Of a stretch of 5,115 nucleotides of DNA, positions 1-3,809 are shown one piece after another. How positions within the stretch are numbered: the stretch's first letter is position 1; every line of letters starts with the position of its first letter. Both the position numbers and the translations under genes were made by a program. The stretch comes from Candidatus Rokuibacteriota bacterium (lineage in GTDB: Bacteria > Methylomirabilota > Methylomirabilia > Rokubacteriales > JACPHL01). The stretch is taken from contig JACPHL010000273.1 in assembly GCA_016188625.1 (NCBI GenBank), positions 1 through 5,115 of the forward strand. Reading direction: 5' to 3'. Below the pieces are notes generated by a model, which ran no database searches, was not told the DNA's origin, and saw nothing but the letters and a program-made list of their open reading frames with translations.

Positions 1-216
1 GGGGCGATCCAGAAGGCGCTCCGCGAGACCAACGTCCCCGGGGATCAGCTCATCATGACCTGGGAGGGCGTGAAGTTCGACGAGAACGGCCAGAACACCG
101 GCGTGCGGGCGATCATCCTCCAGCTCCAGGGCGGCCAGTACCACACGGTCTGGCCCTTCGACGTGGCGACGCAGGAGGTGCTCTACCCGATCCCGAAGTG
201 GGCGGAGCGGAAGTAG
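1..216 (+). CDS. ABC transporter substrate-binding protein, C-terminal part (partial)
   Basis: Open from the window edge in frame 1 to a TAG at 214-216, giving the last 71 residues. The end reads ...GVRAIILQLQGGQYHTVWPF followed by a VLYPIPKW segment and a short basic tail. This is the usual ending of type I periplasmic binding proteins of the LivK/amide-urea group (Peripla_BP_6): a beta strand with an 'LQ.QGG.Y..VWP' motif and a closing proline-tryptophan segment. Such proteins capture a solute outside the membrane and hand it to a Liv-type permease with two ATPases. The ligand cannot be read from this fragment, since the binding residues lie mostly further upstream. It ends 15 bases from the stop of the convergent nitrile hydratase activator gene, so a nitrile, amide or amino acid ligand is possible, but that is inference from position only. 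Confidence 0.8.
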   Translation, partial: GAIQKALRETNVPGDQLIMTWEGVKFDENGQNTGVRAIILQLQGGQYHTVWPFDVATQEVLYPIPKWAERK

Positions 217-231
217 CCGGCTCGCGGGCGC

Positions 232-609
232 CTACCCCTCGCGCCGGAGCTCGATCGGCCGGCCCGGCGGGGTCTCGCGGGCGGCGCTCTCCCACTCGGC
301 CTTGCGGCGCGCCAGCTCCTCGCCCCCCACGAGCCCTTTCTCCGCCACGAGCCTCTCCAGGGCGGCGAGCCAGTGCCGGTAGTACGTCGTGCCGGGATCG
401 GGGTCGCCGCGCTCCCGGGCCGCCCTGATCTCCTGCGCCAGCCGGTCGGCCCACTCGCGCCAGGTGAAGCAGCCGGCCTCGTGGAGCTTTACCGCCATCG
501 CGAAGGCCTGGGCCTCCCAGGGCTCCCGGAAGACGGGGCCTTCGTCGTCCCGCGGGATGGCGGGGAGGTCGGCGAGGGTTCGCGGGTCGGGGCGCTCAGG
601 CGGGGTCAA
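232..609 (-). CDS. nitrile hydratase accessory/activator protein (P14K type)
   Basis: This 125-residue protein belongs to the small activator family that helps load cobalt into the nitrile hydratase alpha subunit and is itself related to the N-terminal half of the beta subunit. Visible hallmarks are the IPRDDEGPVFREPWEAQAF segment near residues 18-36, the FTWREWADRL helix near 48-57 and YYRHWLAALERLV near 76-88. These match the family pattern of acidic-PVF, W-E-AQAFA and Y..W...LE. The length fits the family (about 120-140). The start is a TTG at 609-607 that overlaps the end of beta by 14 bases. No ATG or GTG lies upstream in frame, and the only later ATG (FAM) would remove the conserved block. 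The ribosome site is weak (GGGA about 12 bases upstream), so coupling to beta translation is likely. The stop is TAG at 234-232. Third gene of the alpha-beta-activator order. Confidence 0.9.
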   Translation of the reverse strand: MTPPERPDPRTLADLPAIPRDDEGPVFREPWEAQAFAMAVKLHEAGCFTWREWADRLAQEIRAARERGDPDPGTTYYRHWLAALERLVAEKGLVGGEELARRKAEWESAARETPPGRPIELRREG

Positions 610-1261
610 GGTAGTCGTCCCAGAGGTCCACGTACACGCGGTCGCGGGGCGAGGCCTCCGGCCCCCACAGCTCCCGCGCGGCGAAGCGGACGCTGTAGAC
701 GTGCTGGGGCTTCCGGCCGAGGCCGGCCGCGTGGGTGTCGGGGAAGATGAAGACCCCGTGGTCGCGGTCCACCACGCCCTGCCGCCCGCGGACGTAGCGG
801 GGGAGGCGGGTGTGGCCCGCCGGGTGGAGGTTCCGCGCCACGACGCGGTCGCCCGCCCTGAACCGGGGCGCCACCGGGTCGTCCAGGCGCGCGGCCCTGC
901 GGTTCCCGAGGAGCCGCGGCACGTCGGCCGCGCGGAGGGCCCCGGGCTCGATGGGCCGAGCCGTCCGGGGCCGTTCGGCGCGGCGGTCCAGCTCCTCCCG
1001 GGAGAGGAAGCCGTGCTCGACCAGGAGCGTCTCGAGCCCCCAGAGCCAGCGCTCGTAGTAGCCGGCCGCCAGGTACTCGTGGGGCGGCATCCGCTCCCGC
1101 GAGTGGCGCGCCATGTCCAGGCTCCACCGGCCCCAGGCCCCCATCGCCAGGGTGAGGGCGAAGGCCCGCCGCTCCCACTCCGCGTGGAACACGGGCTCGT
1201 CCGCCTCGCGCTCGACCGGGCCGAAGCCGTGCATCCCGCCCAGGTCGTGGACGCCGTTCAC
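596..1261 (-). CDS. nthB: nitrile hydratase subunit beta, cobalt type
   Basis: The product is the 221-residue beta chain of nitrile hydratase (nitrile + water to amide), which pairs with alpha to shape the active site at the subunit interface. It starts with the family signature [17 protein letters not shown] helical N-terminal domain follows, with the ..[14 protein letters not shown] and [13 protein letters not shown] segments (about residues 23-83). An SH3-like C-terminal domain begins at about residue 130, with [26 protein letters not shown] and the ending [13 protein letters not shown]. Arg52 and the arginines at 152-160 sit where the family has conserved arginines that hydrogen-bond the oxidised claw cysteines. 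The start is GTG (1261-1259), which overlaps the alpha stop as GTGA. A strong GGGAGG at 1274-1269 with 7-base spacing supports it. The single undivided chain argues against thiocyanate hydrolase, whose beta-like part is split into two subunits. Confidence 0.96.
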   Translation of the reverse strand: MNGVHDLGGMHGFGPVEREADEPVFHAEWERRAFALTLAMGAWGRWSLDMARHSRERMPPHEYLAAGYYERWLWGLETLLVEHGFLSREELDRRAERPRTARPIEPGALRAADVPRLLGNRRAARLDDPVAPRFRAGDRVVARNLHPAGHTRLPRYVRGRQGVVDRDHGVFIFPDTHAAGLGRKPQHVYSVRFAARELWGPEASPRDRVYVDLWDDYLDPA

Positions 1262-1920
1262 CCTCGGGCCTCCCGGCGGGCGCGGGCGGGGGGCTGGACC
1301 TTGGCCGTTCCGATCATCGCGTCGCGGGTGATCAGGGCCGCCAGCTCCTCCTCGCTCATCCCCTCGGTCCCGGGCGGACGCTCGGGCAGGACCAGGTAGC
1401 GCAGCTCGGCCGTCGAGTCCCAGACGCGCACCTCGACCTCCTCCGGCAGCTCGAGCCCGAACTCCCTGAGGACGCCGCGCGGGTCGATGACCGCGCGGGA
1501 GCGGTACGGCGCCGACTTGTACCAGACCGGCGGCAGGCCCAGGACGGGCCAGGGGTAGCAGGAGCAGAGCGTGCAGACGACCAGGTTGTGGACGCGGGGC
1601 GTGTTCTCCAGGACGACCATATCCTCGCCCTGCCGCCCGATGTACCCCATCCCGGCGATCGCCTCGGTGGCGTCGGCCAGGAGCCGCCGCTTGAACTCCG
1701 GGTCCACCCAGGCCCGGGCCACCACCCGGGCGCCGTTCCGCGGCCCGACCCGGCTCTCGTAGGTCTCGATCAGCTCGTCCAGCGCCGCCGGGTCCACCAG
1801 CCCCTTCTCGGTGAGGAGCGACTCGAGGGCCTTCACCCGGAGCTGGACGTCGGACAGGGGCGCCCCGTGCGGATGGGCGGTCCCCCCGTGCCCGTGCCCC
1901 TGGGGGTGCTGATCGCTCAT
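1258..1920 (-). CDS. nthA: nitrile hydratase subunit alpha, cobalt type
   Basis: This 220-residue protein is the metal-carrying catalytic subunit. The claw motif [17 protein letters not shown] is at residues 115-131. Cys116, Cys119 and Cys121, together with Ser120 and backbone amides, bind the metal, and Cys119 and Cys121 are expected to be oxidised. Thr117 (CTLCSC rather than CSLCSC) marks the non-corrin cobalt class, as does YPW after the motif. Other family blocks are [18 protein letters not shown] (27-44), [17 protein letters not shown] (58-74), [14 protein letters not shown] (98-112) and [20 protein letters not shown] (166-185). The first 20 residues are rich in His and Gly (seven His, e.g. 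HPQGHGHG), similar to some known Co-type alpha subunits. The ATG at 1920-1918 lies 3 bases after the kinase stop. No clear ribosome site precedes it, so coupled translation is likely. The stop TGA overlaps the beta GTG. Confidence 0.97.
   Translation of the reverse strand: MSDQHPQGHGHGGTAHPHGAPLSDVQLRVKALESLLTEKGLVDPAALDELIETYESRVGPRNGARVVARAWVDPEFKRRLLADATEAIAGMGYIGRQGEDMVVLENTPRVHNLVVCTLCSCYPWPVLGLPPVWYKSAPYRSRAVIDPRGVLREFGLELPEEVEVRVWDSTAELRYLVLPERPPGTEGMSEEELAALITRDAMIGTAKVQPPARARREARG
1269..1274 (-). promoter_or_regulatory. Shine-Dalgarno site for nitrile hydratase beta (GTG start)
   Basis: GGGAGG on the - strand, 7 bases before the GTG at 1261, inside the last codons of alpha. It supports the GTG start and the GTGA stop-start overlap. 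It is the clearest ribosome site among the three nitrile hydratase genes. Confidence 0.7.
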
Positions 1921-1923
1921 GGC

Positions 1924-3486
1924 TCAGGCGAGCAGGACGTGGCGGATCGCGCGCTGCAGCTCGGCCAGGGTGAACGGCTTCACGAGCCCGACGGTGCGGG
2001 TCCGGTCGAGGAAGGTCCGGGCCTCCGGGCTCACCGGCTCCTCGATCAGGAAGATCAGCCGGTCGGCGATGGAGGGGTTGAGGGCGTCCAGCTCCCGGTA
2101 GAGGCGGATCCCCTCGCGGTCCGGGAGCCGGAAGTCGCTCACGATCACGTCGTAGCTGCCGGTCAGGAGCCGCTGGAGCGCCTCGCCCCCGCTCGCCACG
2201 CGCTCGACCCTGTGGCCATCGACGCCCAGCAGCTCCCCGAGCAGGGCGGCGGTCCCGGCGTCGTGCTCGACCACCAGGACCGTCTTCCCCCGGATCGCCG
2301 GCCCCTCGTCCTCCGGCCGTGCCCGCCGCCGCCGCTCCACGAGGACCGCCAGCTCCACGGTGAAGGTCGCGCCCTCGCCGGGGCGGCTCTCGACGCCGAT
2401 CCTCCCGCCGTGGGCCTCGAGGATCCCGCGGGCGATCGCCAGGCCGAGCCCGGTCCCCTCCCCCTCCGGCTTGTTGGTGAAGAACGGGTCGAAGATCCTC
2501 GGGAGGTGCTCGGGCGCGATCCCCGGGCCGTCGTCGGCGATCTCGGCGACCACCTGGCCGGCCGGCTCGTCGTAGCGGGTCGCGACCGTCAGGGTCCCAT
2601 GGCCGTGGGCCCCCCGCATGGCCTGGGCGGCGTTGCGGACGAGGTTGGTGAAGACCTGCTGGAGCTGGTCGGGATCGGCCAGGGTCTCGGGGAGGTCGGG
2701 GTCGAGCTTCCGGACGACCGCGACCTGGCTCCGCTGCAGCTCGAAGGCCTCGAGATCGAGGGTCTCCTCGAGGAGCCGGTTCAGGCTGAGCGGCTGGCGG
2801 CGGTGGGGCGGCCGCTGCCGCGTGAAGCTCAGGAGGTTGCGGACGAGCCGGGCCATCCGCTCGGCCTGCTGCGTGATCCGGTTGACCCGCTCCAGGGTCT
2901 CGGCGGCGAGCGGGGAGCGGCGCAGCAGCTCCGCGGTCCCCAGGATCGCCACCAGGGGGTTCGACAGCTCGTGCGCCAGCCGGGCGATGACCTGCCCGAG
3001 GGCGGCGAGCTTCTCGGTCTGGAGGACCTGCGCGTGGAGCCGGGCGCCCTCGGCGACCTGGGCGGCGAGCTTCTCCCGCTCCGCCTGGAGCCGGCGGTGG
3101 GCGAGCGCCGCCTCCAGGGTCAGGGGGAGCCTGGTGAGGTAGCCCCGGCGGGTGATCAGGTAGTCGTGCGCGCCCAGCCGGAGGCCCTGGACGGCCGTCG
3201 CCTCGTCGGCGATCGCCGCCAGGAGCACCACCGGGGGCGGGGCGGGCGCCGCCCGGAGCCGCTCCAGGAGGGTGAGGGCGCTCCCCTCGCCGAGCCGGCA
3301 GGCGAGGAGCAGCAGATCGAACGGCTCGGTCTCGAGCCGCCGGAGCGAGTCGGCCACGCCGCTCGCCGCCTCGACGGCGAGGTGGGGGGCCCGGCGCCTC
3401 AGCTCCCGGCGCAGCCGCTCCGCGTCCCTCGGTGTGGAGGGGAGGTAGAGGACCCGGAACGACGCGGGGTTCTCGGGCTGGCTCAG
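1924..3486 (-). CDS. hybrid sensor histidine kinase with degenerate N-terminal receiver
   Basis: A soluble-looking 520-residue kinase with no membrane segment. Numbering assumes the CTG start at 3486. Domains in order: (1) receiver-like fold, about residues 11-125, beginning RVLYLPSTPRDAERL. The acidic pair is replaced by PST, Ala62 replaces the phospho-acceptor Asp in FDLLLLACRL, and DYLITRRG lacks the usual Lys. (2) Coiled linker, about 126-160. (3) HisKA domain with phospho-acceptor His172 in LAHELSNPLVAIL. (4) HATPase with N-box QVFTNLVRNAAQAM, G1 DDGPGI, F-box FDPFFTNK and G2 GTGLGLAIA. (5) Intact C-terminal receiver from about 400, with VEHD, Asp451 in DVIVSDFRLPD and Lys503 in LVKPF. 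No DNA-binding output domain is present and no separate regulator lies nearby. A start at GTG 3357 (477 residues) is possible, but it would cut off the first strand and helix of the receiver fold. Stop TGA at 1926-1924, 3 bases before alpha. Confidence 0.92.
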   Translation of the reverse strand: MSQPENPASFRVLYLPSTPRDAERLRRELRRRAPHLAVEAASGVADSLRRLETEPFDLLLLACRLGEGSALTLLERLRAAPAPPPVVLLAAIADEATAVQGLRLGAHDYLITRRGYLTRLPLTLEAALAHRRLQAEREKLAAQVAEGARLHAQVLQTEKLAALGQVIARLAHELSNPLVAILGTAELLRRSPLAAETLERVNRITQQAERMARLVRNLLSFTRQRPPHRRQPLSLNRLLEETLDLEAFELQRSQVAVVRKLDPDLPETLADPDQLQQVFTNLVRNAAQAMRGAHGHGTLTVATRYDEPAGQVVAEIADDGPGIAPEHLPRIFDPFFTNKPEGEGTGLGLAIARGILEAHGGRIGVESRPGEGATFTVELAVLVERRRRARPEDEGPAIRGKTVLVVEHDAGTAALLGELLGVDGHRVERVASGGEALQRLLTGSYDVIVSDFRLPDREGIRLYRELDALNPSIADRLIFLIEEPVSPEARTFLDRTRTVGLVKPFTLAELQRAIRHVLLA

Positions 3487-3491
3487 CGCGC

Positions 3492-3497
3492 CCTCCT
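3492..3497 (-). promoter_or_regulatory. Shine-Dalgarno site deciding a CTG start of the kinase gene
   Basis: On the - strand the bases read AGGAGG, then GCGCG, then CTG (3486-3484). The reading frame carrying the full receiver fold has no ATG, GTG or TTG between its upstream stop (3594-3592) and the GTG at 3357. The CTG with a consensus site at 5-base spacing is the best candidate, and the protein from here reads (M)SQPENPASFRVLYLP. The site is seen directly; its use for a CTG start is inferred. Confidence 0.6.
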
Positions 3498-3580
3498 GCC
3501 GAGGCCTCCGCTCACGGCGGCCAGGACGAGGCCCGCCCGGGAGATGGCCCGGACGCCCCTGGAGAGCCGACCGCGTTCGT

Positions 3581-3596
3581 CGTGAGGGATCTCACG
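3581..3596. repeat. short inverted repeat in the kinase leader
   Basis: CGTGAG-GGAT-CTCACG: 6-base arms around 4 bases. It lies in the predicted leader of the leftward transcript, about 95 bases before the CTG start. It could be a small hairpin or a protein site; its length alone does not exclude chance. Confidence 0.3.
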
Positions 3597-3629
3597 GGTA
3601 AGTCGAAGTCCCCTCAGCCGATCTATCGC

Positions 3630-3659
3630 ATTTAACGATCGAAAGGCGCTCCGAGTCAA
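3630..3659 (-). promoter_or_regulatory. candidate sigma-70-like promoter for the kinase-nitrile hydratase operon
   Basis: On the - strand, TTGACT (3659-3654; 5 of 6 to TTGACA) is followed by an 18-base spacer and TTAAAT (3635-3630; 4 of 6 to TATAAT). Transcription would start near 3623 and leave a leader of about 137 bases before the CTG start. The -10 box is only fair; an alternative, GTTAAA, has a 17-base spacer. The placement in the only AT-rich patch of the region supports it. Confidence 0.45.
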
Positions 3660-3673
3660 GAACGAAGGTTCTT
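3658..3673. repeat. perfect 16-base palindrome, possible operator
   Basis: AAGAAC-GAAG-GTTCTT: 6-base arms around a 4-base centre. The left arm overlaps the last two bases of the leftward -35 box (3654-3659), a usual site for a repressor or activator dimer. An imperfectly co-centred pair, TCGAAAG (3639-3645) and CTTTCGA (3678-3684), flanks it. No regulator gene is in the window to assign it to. Confidence 0.4.
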
Positions 3674-3695
3674 CCCACTTTCGACGGGGCGACGG

Positions 3696-3758
3696 GGCCT
3701 CGCCGCCGGGGGTTCCCGCCGAGCCCGTTGAGCGAGCCGGAACCCCCGGCGGGAGGCC
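3696..3758. repeat. long inverted repeat / hairpin (20-bp stem, one bulge, 22-base loop)
   Basis: Left arm GGCCTC (3696-3701), one unpaired G (3702), then CCGCCGGGGGTTCC (3703-3716). Right arm GGAACCCCCGGCGG (3739-3752) followed directly by GAGGCC (3753-3758). All 20 pairs are Watson-Crick. No T-run follows on either strand, and it lies between two outward-facing promoters, so it does not fit a standard terminator for either gene. It could be a DNA-level regulatory element, a dispersed palindromic repeat, or a remnant of an insertion. Confidence 0.7.
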
Positions 3759-3771
3759 ACATTGAGGCGTT

Positions 3772-3800
3772 TTGACAGCTCCGGCGCTTTTCGCTACCCT
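3772..3800 (+). promoter_or_regulatory. sigma-70-like promoter of the hyuA-like gene, probably leaderless
   Basis: A perfect TTGACA (3772-3777), a 17-base spacer and TACCCT (3795-3800; keeps the key T, A and final T of TATAAT). The ATG follows 9 bases after the -10 box, so transcription should start at or within a few bases of the ATG. The bases before the ATG (CGTGCCATC) contain no Shine-Dalgarno site, which agrees with a leaderless messenger. Confidence 0.7.
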
Positions 3801-3809
3801 CGTGCCATC

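Larger units (their letters stand above)
3487..3809. other. divergent intergenic control region
   Basis: These 323 bases lie between the oppositely facing kinase/nitrile hydratase operon and the hyuA-like gene, and no convincing gene is present. The stretch 3621-3684 is visibly richer in A and T than its surroundings, as expected for a promoter. Elements seen from left to right are: a small inverted repeat (3581-3596), a candidate leftward promoter (3630-3659) overlapped by a palindrome (3658-3673), an inverted pair TCGAAAG/CTTTCGA (3639-3645 and 3678-3684), a tandem CGACGGGG repeat (3682-3697), a long hairpin (3696-3758) and a rightward promoter (3772-3800). The leftward leader would be about 137 bases long, whereas the rightward transcript would have almost none. 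Confidence 0.7.

Noticed and set aside
606-1178. Second - strand open frame (190 codons) overlapping beta in another frame
   Set aside because: Gly/Pro/Arg-rich shadow of beta, with no motif and no start signal.
389-1399. Long + strand open frame (336 codons) opposite activator, beta and the end of alpha
   Set aside because: Same cause: it spans three recognised genes on the other strand and has low-complexity composition with no motif.
1258-1920. Thiocyanate hydrolase gamma subunit as an alternative for alpha
   Set aside because: That subunit shares the CTLCSC motif, but here the partner is a full-length beta chain beginning MNGVHDLGG, with an activator, which is the nitrile hydratase arrangement.
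3001-3075. 15-base direct repeat (GGCGGCGAGCTTCTC at 3001-3015 and 3061-3075)
   Set aside because: It encodes the repeated EKLAA helix of the coiled linker in the kinase. Codon bias and heptad structure explain it.
1588-3585. Very long + strand open frame (665 codons) opposite the kinase and nitrile hydratase alpha
   Set aside because: It is antisense to genes with clear family motifs. Its translation is a Pro/Gly/Arg/Glu-rich string without domain structure. It stays open because GC-rich codon bias removes stops on the opposite strand.
3432-3635. Small + strand open frame of 67 codons near the kinase start
   Set aside because: It overlaps the kinase N-terminus antisense, has no ribosome site and no recognisable sequence.
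3682-3697. Tandem CGACGGGG repeat
   Set aside because: Only two 8-base units in GC-rich DNA; too short to call a functional repeat.
3696-3758. Hairpin as a Rho-independent terminator
   Set aside because: No T-run follows on either strand and no gene reads into it; both neighbours are transcribed away from it.
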